In this document: one piece after another, positions 30,909 through 39,006 of the stretch
How positions within the stretch are numbered: position 1 is the stretch's first letter
How the letters are laid out: every line of letters starts with the position of its first letter
NCBI RefSeq assembly: GCF_000379485.1
Contig: NZ_KB902277.1
Location: forward strand, 62,001 to 126,000
DNA from: Wenxinia marina DSM 24838
GTDB taxonomy: Bacteria > Pseudomonadota > Alphaproteobacteria > Rhodobacterales > Rhodobacteraceae
DNA: 64,000 nt
Reading direction: 5' to 3'
Made by a program: the position numbers and the translations under genes
The notes under the pieces: generated by a model
The model's database searches: none
Seen by the model: only the letters and a program-made list of their open reading frames with translations
Told to the model about the DNA's origin: nothing

Positions 30909-31577
30909 TCACACGCGCTCCAGCGCGTCGGCGAGACCGGCGAACAGCGCCCGCCCGTCGGTGCCGCCGTGCGCCGGGTCGGCCGCCCGCTCCGGGTGCG
31001 GCATCATGCCGAGGACCCGGCCGTTGGCCGAGACGATGCCGGCGATGTCGTGCCGCGAGCCATTGGGATTGTCGCCGTAGGTGAAGGCCACCTGGCCCTC
31101 GCCCTTCAGCCGCGCCAGCGTCTCGTCGTCGGCGAAGTAGTTGCCGTCGTGGTGCGCGATCGGCAGGGCGATGGTCTGGCCGGCGGCATAGCCCGAGGTG
31201 AAGGCCGTCCCGGCGTTGGTCACCGTCAGCGGCACCGTCCGGCAGATGTAGCGCAGGCCGGCGTTGCGCAGCAGCGCGCCGGGCAGCAGCTTCAGCTCGG
31301 TCAGCACCTGGAAGCCGTTGCAGATTCCGAGGACGTAGCCGCCCCGCTCGGCATGGAAGCGCAGGGCGCGGGCGATGGGCGACTGCGCCGCGATGGCGCC
31401 GCAGCGCAGGTAGTCGCCGAACGAGAAGCCGCCCGGCACCGCGACGAGGTCCACGCCGTCCGGCAGCGCGTCGTCCTTGTGCCAGACCATCGTGACCTGC
31501 GCGCCGGCCTGCTTCAGCGCCACCGCGATGTCGCGGTCGCAGTTGGAGCCGGGAAAGACGATGACGGCGGCCTTCAT
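30909..31577 (-). CDS. purQ: Phosphoribosylformylglycinamidine synthase, glutaminase subunit PurQ
   Basis: 222 residues from the ATG at the complement of 31575-31577 ([20 protein letters not shown]). Class I glutamine amidotransferase: nucleophile Cys86 in LGICNGFQ, and the His/Glu pair in [10 protein letters not shown]. It supplies ammonia to PurL in step four of purine synthesis. The ATGA overlap with the upstream DUF3592 gene shows coupling. purS and purL are not adjacent here. Confidence 0.97.
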   Translation of the reverse strand: MKAAVIVFPGSNCDRDIAVALKQAGAQVTMVWHKDDALPDGVDLVAVPGGFSFGDYLRCGAIAAQSPIARALRFHAERGGYVLGICNGFQVLTELKLLPGALLRNAGLRYICRTVPLTVTNAGTAFTSGYAAGQTIALPIAHHDGNYFADDETLARLKGEGQVAFTYGDNPNGSRHDIAGIVSANGRVLGMMPHPERAADPAHGGTDGRALFAGLADALERV

Positions 31578-32077
31578 GCGCGTGCCTTTCGGAAGAACAG
31601 CCGGTCCACGATCAGCCACAGCGGCAGCGCGATCGCCACCGAGGCCGCGAGGAACAGCGACAGCATGGCCGGGATGAACCACAGACCCTGCCAGGTGTCC
31701 ATCCTGACGTTCCCGCGGTGGCCCGGGATGGCGCGGATCATCGCCGTCTCGCCGACCGCGACGTCGAAGCTGGAATGCGAGGAGCCGACGCTGGCGCGGT
31801 AGTCCTCGCCGTCCATTCTGTAGGTGAAGATCGGCTCGTAGTTGATCGTGCCCCGGTCGAATACCGTCTCCCCCGGCCACTCGTAGCGCTGGACGACCGT
31901 GCCCTCGACCCGCTCGGAGCGCAGCACGTAGAGGGCGTTCTCGGCGAGGAAGCCGAGGGTGGCAATGGCGAACAGGACCGGCAGCACCCAGACGATGATC
32001 TTCGCCCGGGTCCGCCATGTCATGTCGGTCAGGAAGCGGCTGCGCAGGATCGCATGGCCGATGGGGTGCGGGTCCAT
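31574..32077 (-). CDS. DUF3592 membrane protein
   Basis: 167 residues with a hydrophobic helix near residues 25-50 ([20 protein letters not shown]), a beta-rich extracytoplasmic part ([43 protein letters not shown]) and a second helical pair near the C-terminus. This arrangement fits DUF3592, of unknown function. It is coupled to purQ by a 4-base overlap, although no purine role is evident. The next 739 bases upstream are repeat-rich and gene-free. Confidence 0.75.
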   Translation of the reverse strand: MDPHPIGHAILRSRFLTDMTWRTRAKIIVWVLPVLFAIATLGFLAENALYVLRSERVEGTVVQRYEWPGETVFDRGTINYEPIFTYRMDGEDYRASVGSSHSSFDVAVGETAMIRAIPGHRGNVRMDTWQGLWFIPAMLSLFLAASVAIALPLWLIVDRLFFRKARA

Positions 32078-32178
32078 GGGGAATGTCCTTCGTCGGAAAT
32101 CGTCGTGGCGCTGAAATGCAGGCCGCAGGCTAGCGGGTGGACGGCCCGCGATAAAGATCCGGTGAAGGGCGAATGCTG

Positions 32179-32258
32179 CCGTCCCGGGCCTGACCCGGGA
32201 CCCCCAGGGACCCGGCGCGCCATTTCCCGCGAGGCCCCGGGTCGGGCCCGGGGCGGGG
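32179..32258. repeat. Double-hairpin repeat (family D), copy 2
   Basis: CCGTCCCGGGCCTGACCCGG followed by GACC, then after ~30 bases GAGGCCCCGGGTCGGGCCCG and GGGCGGG. It is arranged exactly as the copy at 16052-16130. Confidence 0.6.
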
Positions 32259-32314
32259 GGCCGCCAGACGCTGGGGATGTGCTCCGGAGTCGGGCGGGTC
32301 TGTCGTGCCTACGA

Positions 32315-32478
32315 GAGGGCCGCGGCTGGCCGCGGGCAGACGCTCCGACGCGGCGGTAGGAGGAGCTTTATCCCGCCACCCCCGCAGGACCCCTATCGTC
32401 TCGCTGGTGGCGCGGAAGCGTCTGGCCGGGGGGCGACCAGACGCTGCCCGGGCCGCTTGCGCGGCTGATTCCGGGCGG
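32315..32478 (+). repeat. Family A intergenic repeat, copy 2 (~164 bp)
   Basis: It starts GAGGGCCGCGGCTGGCCGCG, contains GACGCGGCGGTAGGAGGAGC and CCCCGCAGGACCCCTATCGT, and ends with the GCGTCTGGCC hairpin and GGGCCGCTTGCGCGGCTGAT TCCGGGC. It matches the following copy at nearly every position. Confidence 0.85.
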
Positions 32479-32540
32479 GAAGAGCGGCGTGCGGAAGTCT
32501 GGGAGGGGTGCGGCGGGTGGGTCGAAGCCCCATCCTACCG

Positions 32541-32704
32541 AAGGGCAGCGGCTGGCCGCGGTCAGACGTTCCGACGCGGCGGTAGGGGGAGCTTCATCCC
32601 GCCACCCCCGCAGGACCCCTGTCGTCTCGCTGGTGGCGCGGAAGCGTCTGGCCGGGGGGGCGGCCAGACGCTGCCCGGGCCGTTTGCGCGCCTGATTCCG
32701 GGCA
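32541..32704 (+). repeat. Family A intergenic repeat, copy 3 (~164 bp)
   Basis: Almost identical to copy 2, 226 bases upstream, in the same orientation. It keeps the 10-bp-arm hairpin GCGTCTGGCC/GGCCAGACGC and the GATTCCGGGC end, with small substitutions such as GGGCCGTTTGCGCGCC. Confidence 0.85.
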
Positions 32705-32707
32705 GGG

Positions 32708-32769
32708 CGTAGGGTGGGTGAAACCCACCGCCCGCCGCCCGCCGCAAGGCGGGTTTCACCCACCCTACG
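32708..32769. repeat. Family B palindromic pair, copy 1
   Basis: CGTAGGGTGGGTGAAACCC at 32708-32726 is perfectly inverted as GGGTTTCACCCACCCTACG at 32751-32769, 19-bp arms with a 24-base spacer. The left arm plus the next two bases contains a GGTGGGT-GAA-ACCCACC mini-hairpin. The same words recur between imuA and imuB. Confidence 0.85.
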
Positions 32770-32816
32770 GATCTGCGCCCGCCGGCGATCCGGCGGGCGA
32801 AGGTCGCGCTATCGCC

Positions 32817-34109
32817 TCACACGAACCGGTTCACCCAGTTCTCCAGCCGCTCCTGCCGGCCCGACCGCGGCTCGGGGTTGATCCCCTCGCGCTCCACCTT
32901 CTCGGCGATGGCGGCCAGGTCCATGCCCAGCAGGTCGGACGTGTCCCACCCGGCGTAGCGCTCGTCGCGCATCCGCTCGAGCCCGCCATCCTCCAGCATC
33001 GCCGCCGCGGCCTTCAGGCCCGCGGCGCAGACGTCCATGCCGCCGACATGCGCCAGGATCAGGTCCTCGGGGTCGAGGCTCTGGCGCCGGATCTTGGCGT
33101 CGAAGTTGGTACCCCCGGTGGTGAAGCCGCCGGCCTTCAGCACCTCGTAGTAGGCCACCGCGACCTCGGGCACCGAGACCGGGAACTGGTCGGTGTCCCA
33201 GCCGGACTGGTAGTCGTTCCGGTTCATGTCGATCGAGCCGAGGATGCCGAGCGAGGCGGCCAGCGCCAGCTCGTGCTCGAACGAGTGCCCCGCCAGGATC
33301 GCGTGCCCCTGCTCGATGTTCATCTTCACCTCGTTCTCGAGGCCGAAATCCTTGAGGAACGAGTACACCGTGCCGACGTCGTAATCGTACTGGTGCTTGG
33401 ACGGCTCCTGCGGCTTGGGCTCCACAAGGATCGCGCCCTCGAAGCCGATCTTCTTGGCGTAGTCGACGACCATCGTCAGGAAGCGGCCGGCATGCTCGCG
33501 CTCCTTCTTGAGGTCGGTGTTCAGCAGAGTTTCATAGCCCTCGCGCCCGCCCCACAGGACATAGTTCTGCCCGCCCAGCTGGTGCGTGGCGTCGAGGCAG
33601 GTCTTCACCGTCGCCGCGGCGAAGGCGAAGACGTCGGGGTCGGGGTTCGTCGCCGCGCCCGCCATGTAGCGGCGGTGCGTGAACATGTTCGCGGTGCCCC
33701 AGAGGAGCTTCGTCTTCGACGTCTCCATCTTCTGCGCGAAGTAGTCCGTCATCTCCTGCAGCCGCGCCGTGTTCTCGGCGAAACTGTCGCCCTCGGGCCG
33801 GACGTCGGCGTCGTGGAAGCAGAAGAACGGCACGCCGAGGATGCGGAACATCTCGAACGCGACGTCGGCCTTCATCTTCGCATGATCCATCGTGTCGCCG
33901 AACCACGGCCGGTCGAAGGTCTGGCCGCCGAACGGGTCGCCGCCCGGCCAGGCGAAGGAGTGCCAGTAGGCGACCGAGAAGCGCAGCTGGTCCTCCAGCC
34001 GCTTGCCCATCACCTGCGCGTCGGGGTCGTAGTGGCGGAACGCGAATTCGTTGGAGGAGTCGGTCCCCTCGTAAACGATTTCGGGAATGTCCTTGAAGAA
34101 GTCGGTCAT
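32817..34109 (-). CDS. xylA: Xylose isomerase
   Basis: 430 residues; interconverts D-xylose and D-xylulose in the cytosol. The N-terminus [20 protein letters not shown], catalytic [10 protein letters not shown] with its histidine, [20 protein letters not shown] and [20 protein letters not shown] metal sites, and [17 protein letters not shown] are conserved. It is of the longer class II type. It follows xylB by 22 bases. Confidence 0.97.
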   Translation of the reverse strand: MTDFFKDIPEIVYEGTDSSNEFAFRHYDPDAQVMGKRLEDQLRFSVAYWHSFAWPGGDPFGGQTFDRPWFGDTMDHAKMKADVAFEMFRILGVPFFCFHDADVRPEGDSFAENTARLQEMTDYFAQKMETSKTKLLWGTANMFTHRRYMAGAATNPDPDVFAFAAATVKTCLDATHQLGGQNYVLWGGREGYETLLNTDLKKEREHAGRFLTMVVDYAKKIGFEGAILVEPKPQEPSKHQYDYDVGTVYSFLKDFGLENEVKMNIEQGHAILAGHSFEHELALAASLGILGSIDMNRNDYQSGWDTDQFPVSVPEVAVAYYEVLKAGGFTTGGTNFDAKIRRQSLDPEDLILAHVGGMDVCAAGLKAAAAMLEDGGLERMRDERYAGWDTSDLLGMDLAAIAEKVEREGINPEPRSGRQERLENWVNRFV

Positions 34110-34131
34110 GGCGGATGGCCCTTCCTTGTCG

Positions 34132-35568
34132 TCAGCGGTTCTTGATGGCGGAGTAGGCGTCCCGGTAGCGGGCGTGCCCTTCGGTGAAGGCTGCGGTCAG
34201 CGCCGGGTCGGGATCGACCGTCCGGGCGATTGCCGGGCGGGTCGCGATCTCGGCCCCGGCGCCGGTGGCGGCCATGATGGCCAGCCGCGCGGCGCCGAAC
34301 GCGCCGCCGTAATCGCCCGCCGCCGGCAGCTCGACCGGCAGGCCGAGCGAGGTGGCGATGGCGCGCACCCAGTAGTCCGACTTGGACCCGCCCCCGGCGG
34401 CGATCAGCCGCTCGATCGGGGTGCCGGTGCCGGTCAGCGCGTCGAAGCTGTCTCGGATCGCGAAGGTGATCCCCTCCAGCACCGCGCGGGTCATCGAGTC
34501 GCGGTCGGTGGCGTGGTCGAGATGCAGGAAGGCGCCGCGCACGTGGGCGTCGTTGTGGGGCGTGCGCTCGCCGCCGAGATACGGCAGGAACAACGTGCCG
34601 CCCGGCGCCCGGAGGTCGCCGAGGCGGGCGGTCATCTCCGGCGCCGGCTCCCCCGCGATCTTCGCCCACCAGTTCAGCGCGTCGGCCGCGGCGAGGATCA
34701 CGCCCATCTGGTTCCACATGCCCGGAAGCGCGTGGCAGAAGGTGTGCACCGCCGTCGCCGCGTCGGGGCGGAAGCTGCCGGCCGCGGCGAAGAGCACGCC
34801 CGACGTGCCGAGCGAGACGAACGCGTCCCCCGGCCGCACCACGCCCGAGCCGACACCGGCGGCTGCATTGTCGCCGCCGCCGCCGGCCACGACCACGTCC
34901 GAGGGCAGGCCCCACTCGGCCGCGAGGTCGCCGCGGACGGTGCCCGACGGCTCGGACCCCTCGACGAGGCGAGGCATGTGATCGCGGCTGAGCCCCGTGG
35001 CAGCGAGGAGGTCGTCCGACCAGTCCCGCTTGCCGCAGTCCAGCCACGCCGTGCCGGCCGCGTCCGACATCTCGGCCACGTACTCGCCGGTCAGCCAGAG
35101 GCGCAGGTAATCCTTCGGCAGCAGGACCTTGGCGACCTTGGCGAAGGTCTCGGGCTCGTGCTTCGCCACCCAGACCAGCTTGGGCGCGGTGAAGCCGGGA
35201 AAGACGATGGTGCCGGTGATCTCGCGGAAGCGCGGGTCGGCGTCGAGCGCCGCGGCTTCCTCGTGGGCGCGGGTGTCGTTCCACAGGATGCAGGGCCGCA
35301 GCACCTGGCCCTGGGCATCCACCAGCGTCGCGCCGTGCATATGGCCCGACAGGCCGATGCCGCGCACGGCCGACAGATCCGCCTTGCCGGCGAGGGCCCG
35401 CATCGCGGCGCCGCAGGCGGTGATCCAGTCGGCGGGGTCCTGCTCGGACCAGCCGTCGTGGGGGCGGCTGACGGTGAGCGGCGCATGCGCCTCGGCCACC
35501 GCCTCCTGCGCGTCGTCGATCAGAAGGGCCTTCAGGCCCGAAGTGCCGAGGTCGAGGCCGATATACAT
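34132..35568 (-). CDS. xylB: Xylulokinase
   Basis: 478 residues from the ATG at the complement of 35566-35568 ([19 protein letters not shown]), preferred to longer frames because it begins at the phosphate-1 motif. FGGY kinase: [20 protein letters not shown] with [14 protein letters not shown] and the C-terminal [20 protein letters not shown] signature. It phosphorylates D-xylulose for entry into the pentose phosphate pathway. A TTGACA -35 (complement of 35702-35707) with a weak TCTCAA -10 lies about 110 bases upstream. No xylose repressor or transporter gene is nearby. Confidence 0.95.
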   Translation of the reverse strand: MYIGLDLGTSGLKALLIDDAQEAVAEAHAPLTVSRPHDGWSEQDPADWITACGAAMRALAGKADLSAVRGIGLSGHMHGATLVDAQGQVLRPCILWNDTRAHEEAAALDADPRFREITGTIVFPGFTAPKLVWVAKHEPETFAKVAKVLLPKDYLRLWLTGEYVAEMSDAAGTAWLDCGKRDWSDDLLAATGLSRDHMPRLVEGSEPSGTVRGDLAAEWGLPSDVVVAGGGGDNAAAGVGSGVVRPGDAFVSLGTSGVLFAAAGSFRPDAATAVHTFCHALPGMWNQMGVILAAADALNWWAKIAGEPAPEMTARLGDLRAPGGTLFLPYLGGERTPHNDAHVRGAFLHLDHATDRDSMTRAVLEGITFAIRDSFDALTGTGTPIERLIAAGGGSKSDYWVRAIATSLGLPVELPAAGDYGGAFGAARLAIMAATGAGAEIATRPAIARTVDPDPALTAAFTEGHARYRDAYSAIKNR

Positions 35569-35750
35569 CAGACGCGTCCCGTCCGGTCGCCGTCGGTCTG
35601 CATGGAAAAGCGCCTCCCTCTCGTGCTCCGGCACCCTCCCGGCGCCGGCCGTCGCGGCCCCCCGGGCCGTCCGCACCTTTGAGACCCCATTGCACGCGCG
35701 GTGTCAAAACGAAAGCCGTCACGGAAGGCGCCGAAACGGTGTCGGCGGGT

Positions 35751-35790
35751 TTGACGAATCCCCGGGGCGGGACTAGAACATTTGGAGAAC
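35751..35790 (+). promoter_or_regulatory. imuA promoter with LexA box
   Basis: -35 TTGACG (35751-35756), 17-base spacer, -10 TAGAAC (35774-35779). GAAC-ATTTGGA-GAAC at 35776-35790 is the direct-repeat LexA site of alphaproteobacteria (GTTC-N7-GTTC on the other strand) and overlaps the -10. Repression by LexA and induction after DNA damage therefore follow directly. Confidence 0.88.
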
Positions 35791-35809
35791 ATCCAGCCCG
35801 GAGGTCCCG

Positions 35810-36544
35810 GTGTGCCCATCCTCGCCAGAACCCGTCCCGTCCCCTGCCCCGCCCCTGTCGCCGCCGGTGCCGAAGCTGCCGGACCGGCTGTCGCCCGCGC
35901 GTGTCTCGCGCGGTCCCGACGTCGGCCCGGAGCGCCCGCCCGGCATGCTGTCGGAGGTCTTCGCCACCGCGGCGATGGACGGTGCGCCGACGGGATTCGT
36001 GCTGGCGAGCCTGTCGGGCGTGACCGCGCCCGTCCTCTGGGTGCAGGACCGTCTGTCCCGGCGCGAGGCGGGCGTGCCCTGCCTCGCCGGCCTGCCCGAG
36101 GGGCTGGAGGTGATGCACCTGAAGGTGTCCAAACCGCTCGACGTGCTCTGGGCGCTGGAACAGGCGCTGGGGGCCGCGGGCCTCGGCGGGGTGATCGGCG
36201 AGGTCTGGGGGGATCCGCCGGCGCTCGACTTCACGGCGACCAAGCGGCTGGCGCTGCGCGCCGAGGCGCGGGCGCTGCCCTGCTGGCTGATCCGGCGCGC
36301 GGCGAGCGCGAACCTCTCCGCCGCGCGGGAGCGCTGGCGCGTCGGCTCGCTGCCGTCGCTGCCGGATCCCGAGGACCAGCGCGCGCCGGGGCAGCCGCTC
36401 TGGTCGGCGGAGCTGTTCCGCTCGCGCTGGCGGGCGCCGGCCGCCTGGGTGGCGCGCCATGAACCGGGCCGCGGACTGGTGCTGGAGCACGGGACCGAGG
36501 CGGAGGGCGGCGCTGTCGCGGACCTGCAGACGGCGGCGGGCTGA
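35810..36544 (+). CDS. imuA: ImuA-like SOS mutagenesis protein
   Basis: 244 residues from a GTG at 35810 with GGAGG six bases upstream. The RecA/SulA-like core includes MLSEVFATAAMDGAPTGFVL, LWVQDRLSRREAGVPCLAGL, LWALEQALGAAGLGGVIGEV and ATKRLALRAEARALPCWLIR. ImuA helps ImuB and DnaE2 in damage-induced translesion synthesis. It is the first gene under the LexA box. The end of the protein is variable. Confidence 0.85.
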   Translation: MCPSSPEPVPSPAPPLSPPVPKLPDRLSPARVSRGPDVGPERPPGMLSEVFATAAMDGAPTGFVLASLSGVTAPVLWVQDRLSRREAGVPCLAGLPEGLEVMHLKVSKPLDVLWALEQALGAAGLGGVIGEVWGDPPALDFTATKRLALRAEARALPCWLIRRAASANLSAARERWRVGSLPSLPDPEDQRAPGQPLWSAELFRSRWRAPAAWVARHEPGRGLVLEHGTEAEGGAVADLQTAAG

Positions 36545-36550
36545 GGCCCC

Positions 36551-36621
36551 GGTGGGTTTCACCTACCCTACAGGGCGCATCGCGACCCGCGGCGGTCGGT
36601 GTAGGGTGGGTGAAACCCACC
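36551..36621. repeat. Family B palindromic pair, copy 2, between imuA and imuB
   Basis: GGTGGGTTTCACCTACCCTA plus CA at 36551-36572 is inverted as TG plus TAGGGTGGGTGAAACCCACC at 36600-36621: 22-bp arms with one mismatch and a 27-base spacer. It would form a strong RNA hairpin within the imuA-imuB transcript, where it could affect polarity or stability. The arm order is opposite to the copy at 32708. Confidence 0.85.
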
Positions 36622-36670
36622 GTGCGTCCCCACCCTCCCGCGCCGCCGCGCCCCCCGGGAGGCACCCGGC

Positions 36671-38623
36671 ATGAGCGGCGAGGACAAGCTGCCGGTCCTC
36701 GCCCTCCTCCCGCGCCGAACGACCGATCCCCAGCCCCCGCGCCCGCGGGCGGGCAACCTGCACCCGGACAGGCCTCGCCCGGCCCGCCCCCGCCCCGCCG
36801 TGCCGGCGGAGCCGCGGCCGGCGCCGCCCGCCCCCGTCCCGGCGGACGCCGAGACCTTCGAGCGCGCGCTCGCCGCCCTGCGCGCCGCGCTCGAGGTCGA
36901 GGTCGCGCGCCCCCGCAAGGCCCCGGACCTGCCGCAGCCGGAGGAGGAGGAGACGTTCTCTCCCGTCGGCACGCCCCGCGCGATGCGCCGCCCCGGTCCC
37001 GCCGGCGCCCCGGCCCGCTCCGGCGCCGCAGAGAGTCGCCCCGGCGACGACGACGGCCCCTCCCGCCGGGATCCGGCACCGCGCCGCATCCTGTCGCTGT
37101 CGCTGCCCCGCTTCGCGATGGAGCGCTGGCTGCGCCACCTCGCCCGCGGCGCCGAGGCCCCGCCCGAGGATCTGCCGATGGCGCTCGCCGTCGAGGGGCC
37201 GCACGGGCCGGTGATCCACGCCACCAACCGCGCGGCCGAGGCGGAGGGCGTCCATGCCGGCGCCCGCGTCGTCGACATGCGCGCGCTGCTGCCGACCCTG
37301 CGGGTCGACTTCGCCGACACCGGCGGCGACGCGGCGGCGCTGGCGCGCCTCGTCCTCTGGGCGCGGCGCTGGTGCCCCTGGACCGCGGGCGACGGGCTGA
37401 CCTCCGCCGGCGGCGCGGGACTCGTCCTCGACACGACCGGCTCGGACCACCTGTGGGGCGGCGAGGCGGCCATGCTGGCCGAGATCGAGGGCGCGCTCGC
37501 CGTCGCCGGCTTCACCGCCCGCGCCGCGCTCGCGCCCACCCGCGGCGCCGCCTGGGCGCTCGCCCGGTTCGGCGGCGTGCGCGAGGTCTGCCCCGCCGGG
37601 GCGGTCGAGACGCGCCTCGCCCCCCTTCCCGTCCGCGCGCTGCGGCTGGAGCCGGCGACGGTGCAGACCCTGAACCGCCTCGGCCTCAAGACGATCGGCG
37701 ACCTCCTCGCGGTGCCGCGCCTCTCCCTCGCCCGCCGCTTCTCGCGCGAGGCGCCGGCGTCCAACCCGCTCCTGCGGCTCGACCAGGCGACGGGCCGCAC
37801 GGCCGAGCCGGTGGACCCGCCCGAGGAGCCGCCCCGCTTCTCGGTCCAGACCCGCCTGCCCGAGCCGGTGGAGGACCCGGTGCCGCACCTGCCCGCCCTC
37901 GCCCGCGAGCTCTGCGCCGGCCTCGCCGAGGCGGGCCACGGCCTGCGCCGCGCCGTCCTCACGGTCTACCGCACCGACGGCGAAGTCGCGTCGGTCACTG
38001 TGGCCACCTCCGCCGCGATGCGCGACCCGGCGCACCTGGTGCGTCTGTTCGACGGCCGTCTCGACCGGCTCGACCCCGGCTTCGGCTTCGATCTCGTCAC
38101 CCTCGACGCCGCCCTGACCGAGGCGATGGACCAGGCGCAGCCCGGCCTCGCCGGAGAGCCGCACGCGGCCGAGGCGGTGGCCCGCCTGGTCGACCGCCTC
38201 TCCGGCCGGTTCGGCGGGGGCTCCCTGCTGCGCCCCGCCCCCCGCGCCCGCCACGTCCCCGAACGGGCTGAGGGCTGGAGCCCGGCGATGGCCGGCGCCC
38301 TGCCCCCGCGCCTGCTGCGCCTCCGCGTCCTGCGACCCCTCCGCCTCCTCGAGCCGCCCGAGGAGGTGCGCGTCCTCTACGCCGTCCCCGAAGGCCCGCC
38401 GGCGCAGTTCGTCTGGCGCCGCCAGACCCTGCGCGTCTCGCGCTACGACGGGCCGGAGCGGATCGCCCCCGAATGGTGGGCCGACCGCCCCGGCACCCGC
38501 CTGCGCGACTATTACCGGATCGAGGATCATCTCGGCCGCCGCTGGTGGCTGTACCGCGCAGGGGTCGAGGGCGACGGCCGCGGCACCTCTCCCGAATGGT
38601 TCCTGCACGGGGTGTTCCCGTGA
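36671..38623 (+). CDS. imuB: ImuB, Y-family polymerase-like protein with long N-terminal extension
   Basis: 650 residues. The Y-family-like body begins RRILSLSLPRFAMERWLRHL at about residue 138 and continues with GLTSAGGAGLVLDTTGSDHL, the thumb HhH region LNRLGLKTIGDLLAVPRLSL, and a little-finger and C-terminal part ending DYYRIEDHLGRRWWLYRAGV. It acts as the beta-clamp-binding hub of the SOS mutasome and lacks polymerase activity. The first ~137 residues are Pro/Arg-rich, low complexity and unusual; GGGAGG upstream of the ATG at 36671 supports this start, but a downstream one cannot be excluded. Confidence 0.88.
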   Translation: MSGEDKLPVLALLPRRTTDPQPPRPRAGNLHPDRPRPARPRPAVPAEPRPAPPAPVPADAETFERALAALRAALEVEVARPRKAPDLPQPEEEETFSPVGTPRAMRRPGPAGAPARSGAAESRPGDDDGPSRRDPAPRRILSLSLPRFAMERWLRHLARGAEAPPEDLPMALAVEGPHGPVIHATNRAAEAEGVHAGARVVDMRALLPTLRVDFADTGGDAAALARLVLWARRWCPWTAGDGLTSAGGAGLVLDTTGSDHLWGGEAAMLAEIEGALAVAGFTARAALAPTRGAAWALARFGGVREVCPAGAVETRLAPLPVRALRLEPATVQTLNRLGLKTIGDLLAVPRLSLARRFSREAPASNPLLRLDQATGRTAEPVDPPEEPPRFSVQTRLPEPVEDPVPHLPALARELCAGLAEAGHGLRRAVLTVYRTDGEVASVTVATSAAMRDPAHLVRLFDGRLDRLDPGFGFDLVTLDAALTEAMDQAQPGLAGEPHAAEAVARLVDRLSGRFGGGSLLRPAPRARHVPERAEGWSPAMAGALPPRLLRLRVLRPLRLLEPPEEVRVLYAVPEGPPAQFVWRRQTLRVSRYDGPERIAPEWWADRPGTRLRDYYRIEDHLGRRWWLYRAGVEGDGRGTSPEWFLHGVFP

Positions 38624-38751
38624 TCCGAAGGCGCGCCTTCGGCGCATTCTCCTTTGTACGGGGGGGCTGTCCGCCCCCCTCTTGGCCCCGGACCGGGGTC
38701 CGGGGCCAATTCACCCCCCGAGAGGTATTTGGGGGCAAGATAGGAGCAGGA
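38624..38751 (+). repeat. Post-stop stem-loop repeat (family C), after imuB
   Basis: Immediately after the stop: CGAAGGCGCGCCTTCGGCGC, then GGGGGGCTGTCCGCCCCCC, then GGCCCCGGACCGGGGTCCGG and GGCC, then the tail CCGAGAGGTATTTGGGGGCA with AGATAGGAGCAGGA. Three consecutive hairpins. The same order of parts occurs after dnaE2 and, in part, after iscR. Confidence 0.75.
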
Positions 38752-38900
38752 AAAAGGAAAGGCGGGACGTCCGGTGCCCAGGGCCCATTCGTCCCGCCCG
38801 GGGAGAGCGCGTCAGCGCCGCCCCTACCTTGCACGGTTATCGGCTCTCCAGCCTGTACCGTGAAGCAAGAGAAGCACACTAACCTTAACGCGCTCTTAAA

Positions 38901-38990
38901 TCCTGCTCCTATCTTGCTCCAAATACCTCTCGGGGGGGCGTGCGCCAGCACGCGGGGGGCAGACAGCCCCCCTCCGACGGTGCCACCCCG
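38901..38990 (-). repeat. Inverted family C tail upstream of dnaE2
   Basis: TCCTGCTCCTATCTTGCTCC followed by AAATACCTCTCGGGGGG (38901-38937) is the reverse complement of the imuB-side tail. A GC-rich hairpin then follows on the side nearest dnaE2. In minus orientation the order is hairpin then tail, as in the other copies. Confidence 0.75.
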
Positions 38991-39006
38991 TACCCGTGCC
39001 TGAGCC

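Larger units (their letters stand above)
32078..32816. other. Repeat cluster between the purQ and xyl units
   Basis: 739 bases without a supported gene. It holds one family D double hairpin (32179-32258), two family A repeats in tandem (32315-32478 and 32541-32704), and a 19-bp perfect inverted repeat of family B (32708-32769) adjoining the second one. Open frames of 60-135 codons exist here on both strands, but they cross the repeats and are mirrored in other copies, so I do not call them genes. Confidence 0.75.
38624..39006. other. Repeat-bearing gap between imuB and dnaE2
   Basis: 383 bases holding a family C stem-loop chain directly after the imuB stop (38624-38751) and an inverted copy of its tail at 38901-38937, followed by a GGGGGGC-AGACA-GCCCCCC hairpin. 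The 38-base tail and its inverted copy differ by one substitution and one missing base and are ~150 bases apart. The segment between them has no recognised gene and no GTTC-N7-GTTC site, so dnaE2 either depends on read-through from imuA or has an unrecognised promoter. Confidence 0.65.

Noticed and set aside
30909-32018. Long frame fusing upstream sequence to purQ
   Set aside because: The upstream part is out of frame with the DUF3592 protein; PurQ begins at the ATG complementary to 31575-31577.
32305-32712. 135-codon frame in the repeat cluster
   Set aside because: It is made of two family A repeats; the translation echoes itself and appears around other copies in different contexts, so it is not a protein family.
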